Positions 25,966 to 34,405 of a stretch of DNA of 64,000 nucleotides are shown piece after piece. The notes beneath the pieces were generated by a model. The model was given only the letters and a program-made list of their open reading frames with translations, did not search any database and was not told where the DNA came from. The first letter of the stretch is position 1; every line of letters starts with the position of its first letter. Where the stretch lies: assembly GCF_002332255.1 (NCBI RefSeq), contig NZ_NRGW01000001.1, forward strand, positions 1,178,001 to 1,242,000, in the 5' to 3' direction. This DNA is from Halomonas sp. JB37 (GTDB taxonomy: Bacteria > Pseudomonadota > Gammaproteobacteria > Pseudomonadales > Halomonadaceae). A program made the translations under genes and the position numbers.

Positions 25966-26927
25966 GTTCTACCGAGACGCAATACCTTTCGGCATTTATC
26001 CAACAGCTTAATGACAGCGGCATCCAGATCTGGCATCAGCAGGGCGAACTGCGCTTTCGGGCACCGGTTGGCGCATTGCGTGATGAATGGCGAGAGACAC
26101 TCAAAAGGCGCAAGCAGGACGTGTTGAAGCATCTTGAAAAGGTCGCGAGAGACCAAGCTGCGAGTTGGTTTCGTGCTTGGCAGCCAAGGCACGAGCCTCG
26201 GCAACGACTTATCTGCCTGGCCCATGCTGGTGGTGCCGCCAGCTTTTTTCGGGAGTGGGGGAATATGCTGCCTCAAGACATAGAGGTGGTCTCGGTACAG
26301 TACCCAGGGCGAGAGGAGCGAATCGAAGAATTGCTGATCGATGATCTACCAAGGCTGATTGCGCAGTTGGCCAATGCTCTGGTCTGCATGCCGCAATGGC
26401 TGGACCGGCCTTACGCGTTGTTTGGCCATAGTATGGGAGGCGCCGTGGCCCATGAGCTTTGCCTGGCGCTGCGCGAGCGAGGCCTCCCTCTACCTACCCA
26501 CTTACTGGTATCCGCTTGCGAGGCGCCGTCGCGGCGCAAAGATGAGCGCTTTCATCTTGTCTCTGATGCCGCCTTACAGGACGAAATCTCGCGCCTTGGC
26601 GGTGCCAGCGCGGATTTCGTTAGCTCGTCGGAATTGATCGAGTTGGTCCTGCCGGTCATCCGCAGCGATTACCAACTTATTGAAACCTACCGACCGGACC
26701 CAGACCGTATCCCGCTTGATATGCCTATCACAGCGCTGACGGGCGATGACTACGGAGAGCTGGACCCTGCCGATGCTCGCGCTTGGTGCGAGGAGACCAC
26801 TCACGCCTTCCAGCACCTTGAGTTCACGGGAGGGCACTTTTATCTGATAGGCCAGCGACGGGCAGTGTTGAGTGAGATCGACGGCCTGATCCGGTCTACG
26901 CACGACGCGGGGAATTCAACAGCATGA
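25962..26927 (+). CDS. Thioesterase with N-terminal TubC-like docking domain
   Basis: 321 residues. From about residue 75 it is an alpha/beta-hydrolase thioesterase of the PchC/YbtT/GrsT type: HAGGAASFFREW, nucleophile Ser157 in GHSMGG, Asp in TGDDYGELDP, His in GGHFYLIG. The first ~65 residues (FIQQLNDSGIQIWHQQGE, LRFRAP, then KRRKQDVLKHL) resemble the TubC-type beta-hairpin docking domain found at the start of NRPS subunits. Because the NRPS has no own TE, this protein is the likely chain-release enzyme, though an editing role is possible. It overlaps the NRPS stop by ATGA and the next gene by ATGA. Confidence 0.88.
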   Translation: MSSTETQYLSAFIQQLNDSGIQIWHQQGELRFRAPVGALRDEWRETLKRRKQDVLKHLEKVARDQAASWFRAWQPRHEPRQRLICLAHAGGAASFFREWGNMLPQDIEVVSVQYPGREERIEELLIDDLPRLIAQLANALVCMPQWLDRPYALFGHSMGGAVAHELCLALRERGLPLPTHLLVSACEAPSRRKDERFHLVSDAALQDEISRLGGASADFVSSSELIELVLPVIRSDYQLIETYRPDPDRIPLDMPITALTGDDYGELDPADARAWCEETTHAFQHLEFTGGHFYLIGQRRAVLSEIDGLIRSTHDAGNSTA

Positions 26928-28072
26928 GTTTAACGAAGACCGAACAGCCCGTTTTGATTCTGGGTGGGCATGGCCGAGTGGGATACGAGGTACTGCGGTA
27001 CCTGATCGACCATACGTCGGCGCCCATCCAACTGGCTTCCCGGAGCAACCCGGCGAGCGATTACCTGGATTTGGCAGAGCATGCACATCGCCTTCAGGGA
27101 ATCGCACTGGATGTTCATGACGCCGACGCCCTTCAAGTCGCGGTAGGCAACGCACGCTTGGTCATTGCTTGTATCGGGCCGTCCGGCGTGATTGGGGATC
27201 GGGTCGCCAAAGCCTGTGCCCGAGCCGCCGTTCCGCTAGTCGATGCCGGGGGGTACGATCCGCTGTTGAAAGCTCTGGAACAGGAAGAGCGCGATACGCC
27301 TGCGAAAGTGCCCTTGATCATTAGTGTTGGACTGATGCCGGGTTTGACCGGTTTATTTCCCCGCTACGTGATGGAGCAGACCGCACATGGGCGCGGCGTG
27401 AAGCGTTTGGAAAGTTACTGCATCGGTCGCGATGCTTGGACCTACAATTCCGCCTGGGACATCGTGCACAGCTTGGGTGATTTCGGACAGAATCGTGGCT
27501 TCCCCATCATTCGCGATGGTCAGCACCAGACGGTGGGGTTTTTCAAGGCGACGCGAAAAGTCCGATTTGAGGGCAATGCCAAACCGGTTACAACGATGCT
27601 CATGCCATCAGAAGAGCTGGCTCGCCTGGCCAGGCAGGCCAATGTGGCGGAAGCTCGCGCCTATGGCAGTAATGTCGGGCCACGGGCAGCGTGGGTCTGT
27701 GGGTTGGCCAAGGTATTAGGGGCCTACCGGACGCCGCGTGGTATCGAGCGCGCGGCGCGTTGGCTAGTGCGTGCCTCCGAGGCGGATATGAAGCGTTTAC
27801 CGCCGATATACCAACTCAACGTTAATGTGGAATATGTTGATGGTGAGCAGGTCAGCGCAACCTTGCAGATCGAGGATACCTACCGCGCCACCGGTGCGGT
27901 GGTCGCTATCGCCGCGCGTGAGGTGCTCGCGGGTATCGAAATGCGCAAGGGTGTTCAGATGCTGCACGAGGCGGTAGATAGCCAGCGTTTCATGGCATTG
28001 CTCGAGGCAGAAAATTTGGTATCGGTCGCCTGGTCAGGGACCCTGAATAATGCTCAGGAGTATCGAGTATGA
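26924..28072 (+). CDS. Saccharopine-dehydrogenase-type reductase
   Basis: 382 residues. An N-terminal Rossmann fold (LILGGHGRVGYEV) is followed by ALDVHDADAL and VGLMPGLTGLFP, matching the saccharopine dehydrogenase NAD(P)-binding family. In pyochelin and yersiniabactin pathways a thiazolinyl-imine reductase of another family (PchG/YbtU) reduces one ring. No such gene is seen here, so this protein is the best candidate for thiazoline-to-thiazolidine reduction. The substrate is inferred from context only. It is linked to both neighbours by ATGA overlaps. Confidence 0.75.
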   Translation: MSLTKTEQPVLILGGHGRVGYEVLRYLIDHTSAPIQLASRSNPASDYLDLAEHAHRLQGIALDVHDADALQVAVGNARLVIACIGPSGVIGDRVAKACARAAVPLVDAGGYDPLLKALEQEERDTPAKVPLIISVGLMPGLTGLFPRYVMEQTAHGRGVKRLESYCIGRDAWTYNSAWDIVHSLGDFGQNRGFPIIRDGQHQTVGFFKATRKVRFEGNAKPVTTMLMPSEELARLARQANVAEARAYGSNVGPRAAWVCGLAKVLGAYRTPRGIERAARWLVRASEADMKRLPPIYQLNVNVEYVDGEQVSATLQIEDTYRATGAVVAIAAREVLAGIEMRKGVQMLHEAVDSQRFMALLEAENLVSVAWSGTLNNAQEYRV

Positions 28073-30018
28073 CGGCGTCCGATCGCGTTTTCGTGAGCAC
28101 GCCGCGTATCCTGGTCATCGGTGGCACAGGAGAAACCGGGCGTCGCATCCTGCAATCCCTGCATGCGCACCACCCTGATTGGCCATTGACCTGTGCGTCG
28201 CGAAGCGGTGGCCTCCCCGCGGATCTCCCAGCTTCGATCCATGAGGCTGCACTGGATGTGCATGATGCTGAGGCGCTACATGCTGTGCTCACACATCACG
28301 ACCTGATCGTGCTTGCCGCAGGTCCGATGGATGTGCTGGGAGCGTGCGTGCACGAAGCGTGTCTGGAGGTGGGCGTCGACTGTGTGGACATCAATGACAG
28401 CTTGTCGGCAGCGGATGCCATCTTTGCTCTCCATGCCAAAGCCGAAGCACGTCACTGCCGGTTACTGACCGGAATGGGGCTGACGCCTGGGCTGTCGGGC
28501 TGGTTGCTGATGAAGCTGATAGGTGAGAAAGCATCCGCAAAAGGGGTCTATCGCAGCAGATTCTATGCCGGCGCTGCCTATGGGGGTGGGATGGCAAGCC
28601 CTCATATACTGCTGGACAGCTTTGCACCGACACAAACGCAATGGTGTGATGGCCAGCGTGTGACGCAGCGATCTCCGCGCAGCGATGCGCATTGCCTGTT
28701 CCACTTCCCAGGGAAACCGAAAGCGTTGCCCTTATTCCCTTATTCGGCCCCTGAAATTGCCGGTCTATCAGCGTCTCGGCCGAGGGGGGGGAAGAGAGAT
28801 CAAGTGACAGATTCATGGGATGGCGCGGTCCGAACGCTGGACTATCGCTATCACATTCAATTCCTGACACCTCGCATGGCTTCTGTATTTGGTCGACTGG
28901 ACCGGGTGAGGGGTATGCGCCGCTGCCTGACCTCGATGTTTTACAAGAGTGGGCAGTCGATGAAACATCGTAAGCAGGCGGATCATGACTGCAGCCTATG
29001 GGTCTATCCTGATGATCGACCCGAGGCGGGTTGGGTGTTGCACGGGGAAATATCCTCGTATGACTTCACGGCACTGAGCGCTTGCGCGGCTGTAGAAGCA
29101 TTGCTCGAAGCGGATGTCAAAATACCCCCAGGGGTATACGGCATGGAGCAGTTGCCCGAGAAGGCCTTGGCAAGCGTTGAGGCCTCCTTGCGTGGCTATG
29201 GCATCAGCGCACGGCGTGGAGATGATCTCGAACGCCCCGACGATCCATTGCCGTTCGGCTGGTGCAGTGTCGTGAATGGTGAGGTGCAAGCACTACGCCA
29301 TTACGGGCAGTGTTGGTACGACATTGAACCCCACCCCCGCATGAAGTCACTCCAAGTGTCGTATTTGAAGCAGTCGGCGATCTGGGCGGCATTGCAGGCG
29401 TCGTTGTCGAAGTCCGCTTTTGCCGGTTTTGTCGCACGCTTTTTATGGCGATGGCAGCGTCACCACGCGGGTCTGAAGGAGTATCGACGTCAATATCTCG
29501 ATCAAGCCGGCACGTGGGCGCGTATCACTCGGGACGTGAGCATGTTTACCGCTGGATATAGTCTCGCCCGTGATGTGCTGGGGCAGGAAAAAGCGCTGGC
29601 TGGGTACCGGCGTATGTTTGCTGAGACCGGGCGTATGGAGATGCGTTGGCTGTGGCCGTCACCTGAAGTCATCGCGGTTGTGGAAGCGCCTCGTGAAGCC
29701 GTTTGGCACTATTGGTCGGCTTTTGTGGAGCGCTATCGGGCTCTGGGATTATTGCAGGCGCAAGTGACTGACAATAGCCTCGATATTCAACAGTGTGCGT
29801 TCGCCGAGATGTTCACCCATTTGGGCTGCCCGGAACTCACCAGCCTGATGCGCGACATGGAGCGGGAGGCCCTTGAGCACCTGGGGTCGCTTGTGGATGT
29901 ACGCATCGACTGGCAGGCAGGTGATGATGGGCAGGCCCGAGTCCGAGTCATTGATGCCAATCCTCAACGATCTGACGTTCGTGTCTTGTCATCTTCGCGA
30001 AAAGGAATTCAAATATGA
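28069..30018 (+). CDS. Saccharopine-type reductase fused to ATC-hydrolase-like domain
   Basis: 649 residues. The first ~380 are a second saccharopine-dehydrogenase-type unit (LVIGGTGETGRRIL, ALDVHDAEAL, GMGLTPGLSGW), clearly related to the preceding gene product. The last ~250 add a separate domain, with QQCAFAEMFTHLGCPEL, LMRDMEREAL and a VDVRIDWQAGDDGQARV strand. This pattern recalls the L-2-amino-thiazoline-4-carboxylate hydrolase family; I am only moderately sure of that match. In this operon it could act on a thiazoline ring or be a structural module. An 8-G run lies at 28784-28791. ATGA overlaps occur at both ends. Confidence 0.65.
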   Translation: MTASDRVFVSTPRILVIGGTGETGRRILQSLHAHHPDWPLTCASRSGGLPADLPASIHEAALDVHDAEALHAVLTHHDLIVLAAGPMDVLGACVHEACLEVGVDCVDINDSLSAADAIFALHAKAEARHCRLLTGMGLTPGLSGWLLMKLIGEKASAKGVYRSRFYAGAAYGGGMASPHILLDSFAPTQTQWCDGQRVTQRSPRSDAHCLFHFPGKPKALPLFPYSAPEIAGLSASRPRGGKRDQVTDSWDGAVRTLDYRYHIQFLTPRMASVFGRLDRVRGMRRCLTSMFYKSGQSMKHRKQADHDCSLWVYPDDRPEAGWVLHGEISSYDFTALSACAAVEALLEADVKIPPGVYGMEQLPEKALASVEASLRGYGISARRGDDLERPDDPLPFGWCSVVNGEVQALRHYGQCWYDIEPHPRMKSLQVSYLKQSAIWAALQASLSKSAFAGFVARFLWRWQRHHAGLKEYRRQYLDQAGTWARITRDVSMFTAGYSLARDVLGQEKALAGYRRMFAETGRMEMRWLWPSPEVIAVVEAPREAVWHYWSAFVERYRALGLLQAQVTDNSLDIQQCAFAEMFTHLGCPELTSLMRDMEREALEHLGSLVDVRIDWQAGDDGQARVRVIDANPQRSDVRVLSSSRKGIQI

Positions 30019-30854
30019 AAACTGCCATCGATACGGCCCAAATTATCCCGGCCTTAGCCGGTGTTCCCGAGACGATGTTGTGGACCATATGGACACGCTC
30101 GGCTTATGCACAAGGTCCTGACAGCTTGCTGCATGATCCACTGCTGATCGATCTGATGGAGCGTATCGACTACCCGTTTCCGGAGCACTTCGGGCGCCCC
30201 AGCGCGATCCACGCCATTCGCTCACGCTATGCAGACGAGCGTATCCGTGACTTTCTGAAACGTAGCCGGGGGGCTGCCGTGGTGGTGTTAGGCGAGGGGC
30301 TGGAAACTCAGTTTTGGCGAGTTGATAACGAGACGGTGCAGTGGTATTCCGTCGATTTACCTGAATCGATAGCCATTCGGCGGGAACTGCTCCCCTCGCA
30401 TCCTCGTAATCACCTGCTTGAATGCTCGGCACTCGACTTTACGTGGATGGAGCGTATCGAGGTGGCATCTCGACAGCCTGTGTTCATCAGCGCGGCTGGG
30501 TTGCTGATGTACTTTTCCGAAGGGCAGGTCGTCGACATGTTCCAGGAAATCACTCGCCGCTTCCCAGGCGGTGGGGAGATATTCTTTGACACCATCCCTC
30601 CCTGGTTTTCACGCAAGACCCTCAGGGGTTGGCGCATGTCTCCCCACTACACTGCGCCACAGATGCCGTTTGGATTGGCGCTTGGCGACTTGCCGGCACT
30701 CATCGCTCGTGTACCCCAACTGCATTTGCTGACGGCTCTCAACTACTCTCAGCCGTACCCCGCGCACATGCGCTCCTTTAATCTGTTGTCGCGCATTCCC
30801 CTGATCCACCGTCGTCTCGCTCCGGGACTGATCCACTGTCGATTCGGGGAATGA
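30015..30854 (+). CDS. LCMT/TcmP-type SAM-dependent methyltransferase
   Basis: 279 residues. The segments FGRPSAIHAIRSRYADERI, VVVLGEGLETQFWRVD, WYSVDLPESIAIRRELL and FISAAGLLMYF are characteristic of the leucine-carboxyl-methyltransferase-like family (TcmP-type O-methyltransferases). The NRPS has no built-in methyltransferase, so this free enzyme may methylate a carboxylate, hydroxyl or ring nitrogen of the siderophore. The acceptor cannot be told from sequence. It is the last gene of the + strand operon and overlaps the previous stop by ATGA. Confidence 0.8.
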   Translation: MKTAIDTAQIIPALAGVPETMLWTIWTRSAYAQGPDSLLHDPLLIDLMERIDYPFPEHFGRPSAIHAIRSRYADERIRDFLKRSRGAAVVVLGEGLETQFWRVDNETVQWYSVDLPESIAIRRELLPSHPRNHLLECSALDFTWMERIEVASRQPVFISAAGLLMYFSEGQVVDMFQEITRRFPGGGEIFFDTIPPWFSRKTLRGWRMSPHYTAPQMPFGLALGDLPALIARVPQLHLLTALNYSQPYPAHMRSFNLLSRIPLIHRRLAPGLIHCRFGE

Positions 30855-30870
30855 CGTATCGCGAGGCTTG

Positions 30871-30895
30871 GACATCGCCAGACGGCGGTGTCTTC
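30871..30895. terminator. Possible terminator between convergent operons
   Basis: GACATCGCC and GGCGGTGTC form a 9-bp stem (one G-T pair) with loop AGAC. The T run is short, so termination may be modest. It lies between the biosynthetic and transport operons. Confidence 0.5.
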
Positions 30896-30923
30896 TCGCT
30901 ATAGTCCCTGCTCCCTACTCGTT

Positions 30924-32648
30924 TTAGTCCTGTCTTTCCTGCGCCCACAGATGGGCGTAAAGAGGAGAGTGGCCCAGCAGCCAGGCATGATCGCCTTGTG
31001 CGACCAACTCGCCTTCCGCCATGACCAGAATGCGGTCTGCATGCCGAATGCCGTTGAGCTTGTGGGCAATGATGATAACGGTGCGACCCTGTATCAGACA
31101 GGATAGCGCCTGATGGATCGAACGTTCGGTTGTGGCATCGATACTGGCCGTGGCCTCGTCGAGCAGAATGATTGGGGCATCCTTGAGCAAGGCGCGTGCA
31201 ATCGAAAGACGTTGGCGTTCGCCGCCAGAAAGGTTGCTGCCGTTTTCCTCCAATAGGGTGTCGTATTGCAGTGGCAAGCGCGAGATGAACTCATGCGCCT
31301 GCGCCTGACGTGCCACCTGCTCAATGTCCTCACGGCGGGCATTGGGGGCGCCTGCGCGCAGGTTCTCGAGGATACTGCCTGAGAACAGTTGTGCGTCCTG
31401 GAAAACCATTGAGACGTATCGAGGTAAATGTTGGCTACCGATGTCTCGAAGGTCGACACCGCCGATGCGGATACTGCCTTCGCTGACGTCCCAAAGCCTG
31501 GCGATCAGCTGCAGCAAGGTCGTCTTGCCGGCGCCCGAAGGCCCTACGAGGGCATTCAGGCTATCTGACTCGAGTGTGAAGGAGAGGCCCTGAAGAGTGG
31601 GCGTTGAACTGTCGGGGTAGCAAAATTTAACCGCGTCGAATGTGATGTCGTAGTGCCCAGGCTGCTGGGGTGTCGCTGGCTGGGCCATGGGACGAACGGC
31701 GAGCAGTGCCCGGGTACGCTGCAGTGCCTGGTCGGCAAAGCGCAGCAGCAGAAAGGCCAGCCCGACCTCGTAAAGCTGCCGATAAACCGGCAGTGCGAGA
31801 ATGGCAAACAACAGGATATTGTTCGAGGTCGTCTGGCCGGTCGACAGCAACTGAACACCTAAACCGATTGCGATGGCAAAGCCGATTTCCACGGCAAAAC
31901 CAAATCCGCCGACAAGTGGTGCGGGCCAGACATCAAGCCGGATGGCGGCGCTCCGCAAGCGTGAAAATTGGTGAAAAAGGCGCACCCGATAAGCCTCTTG
32001 CTGCCCCAGGCTCCGTAGTACAGTCATGCCTTGTAGGTACTCCAGAAGCTCTGTATTGACGGCTGTGCTGACATTGGCCAGCTTGTCGCTTTGGCGCATC
32101 AGAACCCATTGCCCGCCTATCAGAAAGGCGAGCGCGATGGGCAGGCTGGTGAGCATCAGCAGGCCCAGTTGCCAATCCATCCACAGTAAAAACACGCTGA
32201 GGAGTGCCGGTACCAGTAATCCGCCACAGAAAACGCCGAGCGAATGTGACCATAGCTCTTCGATGATCTGGAGATCGCGAGTCAGGGTGGCGCTCAAAGC
32301 ACCGCTGTGCTGCGAACTCAGCCAGCCAAGCGGTACCTCGCGAAGATGCGCTGCTATACGCAGACGCGCCTGGCCCATCATCGCGTAGGCACCTCGGAAC
32401 AGTGCCGGTGTCGCGATATGCGCGCAGAATAGTCGAGCTATGAGCACAAGGAACAGGGCAATGCCCAGGGCTACCACCTCATCGAGAATAAGCGTCCCTG
32501 TCAGTAGTCGGTCGATCATGATGTAGATCAACGGATAGGGCAGGAAGGCGAAAATTGCCTCGGCGACCGACCATGCTAGGCCACGTCGTAAGCGGGGGTC
32601 GGTATAGCCGGCAAGTTCCTTGCCCGAGCGTAGAAAGTTCAGGAGCAT
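30924..32648 (-). CDS. ABC transporter half-molecule (YbtQ/PchI-like)
   Basis: 574 residues: a six-helix exporter-type membrane domain (about 1-320), then an ATPase domain with GPSGAGKTT, LSGGERQRLSIARALL, ILLDEATASID and IIAHKLNGI. It is the same fold as YbtP/YbtQ and PchH/PchI, which work in ferric-siderophore use although they look like exporters. I chose the ATG at 32648 (MLLNFLRSGKELAGY); it overlaps the end of the upstream gene by 10 bases, so translation is probably coupled. An upstream in-frame start at 32732 would lie inside that gene. It probably pairs with the product of 32639-34405. Confidence 0.85.
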   Translation of the reverse strand: MLLNFLRSGKELAGYTDPRLRRGLAWSVAEAIFAFLPYPLIYIMIDRLLTGTLILDEVVALGIALFLVLIARLFCAHIATPALFRGAYAMMGQARLRIAAHLREVPLGWLSSQHSGALSATLTRDLQIIEELWSHSLGVFCGGLLVPALLSVFLLWMDWQLGLLMLTSLPIALAFLIGGQWVLMRQSDKLANVSTAVNTELLEYLQGMTVLRSLGQQEAYRVRLFHQFSRLRSAAIRLDVWPAPLVGGFGFAVEIGFAIAIGLGVQLLSTGQTTSNNILLFAILALPVYRQLYEVGLAFLLLRFADQALQRTRALLAVRPMAQPATPQQPGHYDITFDAVKFCYPDSSTPTLQGLSFTLESDSLNALVGPSGAGKTTLLQLIARLWDVSEGSIRIGGVDLRDIGSQHLPRYVSMVFQDAQLFSGSILENLRAGAPNARREDIEQVARQAQAHEFISRLPLQYDTLLEENGSNLSGGERQRLSIARALLKDAPIILLDEATASIDATTERSIHQALSCLIQGRTVIIIAHKLNGIRHADRILVMAEGELVAQGDHAWLLGHSPLYAHLWAQERQD

Positions 32649-34405
32649 TGAGGGGATTCGCCGTCGGGTAGGGGGGGGGGCCAACTCATGGTGGATTGTT
32701 GGTCTTGCCAGAGCTTTTGATAGACATGGCACTCAGCTAGCAGGTGATCGTGATGGCCCTGGCCCACGACACATCCGGCATCCAGCACGATGATATGGTC
32801 GGCTTGCTGGGCGGTGCGCAATCGGTGGGTTGTCATCACTACCGTACAGCCATCCTCTGAACCGAGCAGTGCTTGGTGGATCAGGTTGGCGTTGTCGTTG
32901 TCGGCGTGAGCCGTAGCTTCATCCAGCAGTAGCAGGCAGGGCTTGCGCAAAATGGCTCGAGCCAATGTCAGGCGCTGACGCTCGCCCCCCGATAGTTGTG
33001 CGCCACGCTCACCCAGCAGGGTGTCATAGCCTTCAGGGAGCCGCTCTATGAATGCATGCGCCTGAGCCAGTTTCGCCGCTTCGCATAGTTGATCCTCGGT
33101 GGCACTGGGGCAAGCCAGTAACAGATTGTCACGAATACTGCCTCGGAACAGGAAGACTTCTTGGGGGACGACACCCAACCGTTCGAGCAATGTTGATAGG
33201 GGCCAGTCTCGTAGCTCTCGTCCTGCCAGCAGGATGTCTCCATCGCTGATTTCATCCAAACAAGCTATCAGACGTAGCAGTGTTGTTTTGCCCGCGCCGG
33301 AGGCGCCAACGATAGCGGTTGTCTGGCCGGCAACCGCAGTGAAAGTGACATTGTCGAGAACGGTTCGGGCATCTCGCGTGAAGTAAACATTGCGCAATTC
33401 TAGTGTGTGAGGTGAGTCGAGAGGCGGCGGCGGTGCGTATTCGGCGACGGCCATGTCGGTGTTTTCCAGTAGTGCACTGATTCTCGCCAGGGCCGCATTG
33501 CGGCGCTGCTGTTCACCCAGTGCGAACGTCAGTCTCATCAGTGGCTGTAGCATCAAGGGTGCGATCAGCAAAAATAGCACCACTGTGGATGCTGAGACCT
33601 CGCCCCTGGCGTGGAGCCAGGCACCAAGCGGGGCCACCAAGATCAGGTTGGCGGAGAGCAGCACCACGAACCATGCCCAGCCGATCGACATTCGGCCCGA
33701 GTGACGATCCACCCAGGTCACGATGGCGTTGACTGTGTCGGCCAACTGGCCGAATGAGCGTGCGTCCAGCCCGAAACTTCGGATCATTGGCATCACACGC
33801 AGATATTCCAGTAGCCGAGTCGACATTCGGGTCTGCATGGCGTTCCAGTCATTGATCTGGGCTCGTCCGCCGCGCAGCATCAGAATTTGTATGACCACCG
33901 CGATGGGGAGTGGCGCCAGCGCTGCCAGCGCCAGCAGCCAGTTAGCGCTCAGTAGATAGGTAAAGGTGAACAGAGGAACGAAGATTGCAGCTGCGGCATC
34001 CGGCAGTGTGTGAGCGAGCATACCTTCGAGTGATCCCACATCGTCCATGACAACTTTTCGCAAATCAGCACTATTTCGGCCTGAGTTGCGGCTGAGCGGT
34101 GCGTTGGCGAGAGCATCGAGCAAGCGTAGTCGCAAACGGCAAATGACATCAAAGGCCCCCAGGTGTGCGAGGCAGTGGCTGATGGACATGAGGGTCCAGC
34201 GCAATAGAACTGCGAAAATCGCATAAAGCACCCAGTCCTGTACGGCATCCAGATCGGGTGTCGCGGCGGATAGCAGTTCGGCAATACGATAGAGACAGTA
34301 AAACGGCAATAGACTGGCCAGCCCTGAGAGAACCGCAAATAACGATGCGCTGCCCAGCGAGAAGGGGGCCATGGCCAACAGCGATAACAAGCCCCACTTC
34401 TTCAT
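32639..34405 (-). CDS. ABC transporter half-molecule (YbtP/PchH-like)
   Basis: 588 residues with an exporter-type membrane domain and an ATPase domain: GASGAGKTT, LSGGERQRLTLARAIL, LLLLDEATAHAD and an H-loop TTHRLRTA. The D-loop differs from its partner (ATAHAD against ATASID), as often seen in heterodimers. A run of ten G on the + strand (32671-32680; ten C in the coding strand, WPPPL) lies 10-13 codons before the stop. A slip there would change the tail and could move the stop relative to the overlapping downstream start. It overlaps the upstream MFS gene by ATGA. Confidence 0.85.
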   Translation of the reverse strand: MKKWGLLSLLAMAPFSLGSASLFAVLSGLASLLPFYCLYRIAELLSAATPDLDAVQDWVLYAIFAVLLRWTLMSISHCLAHLGAFDVICRLRLRLLDALANAPLSRNSGRNSADLRKVVMDDVGSLEGMLAHTLPDAAAAIFVPLFTFTYLLSANWLLALAALAPLPIAVVIQILMLRGGRAQINDWNAMQTRMSTRLLEYLRVMPMIRSFGLDARSFGQLADTVNAIVTWVDRHSGRMSIGWAWFVVLLSANLILVAPLGAWLHARGEVSASTVVLFLLIAPLMLQPLMRLTFALGEQQRRNAALARISALLENTDMAVAEYAPPPPLDSPHTLELRNVYFTRDARTVLDNVTFTAVAGQTTAIVGASGAGKTTLLRLIACLDEISDGDILLAGRELRDWPLSTLLERLGVVPQEVFLFRGSIRDNLLLACPSATEDQLCEAAKLAQAHAFIERLPEGYDTLLGERGAQLSGGERQRLTLARAILRKPCLLLLDEATAHADNDNANLIHQALLGSEDGCTVVMTTHRLRTAQQADHIIVLDAGCVVGQGHHDHLLAECHVYQKLWQDQQSTMSWPPPLPDGESPQCS

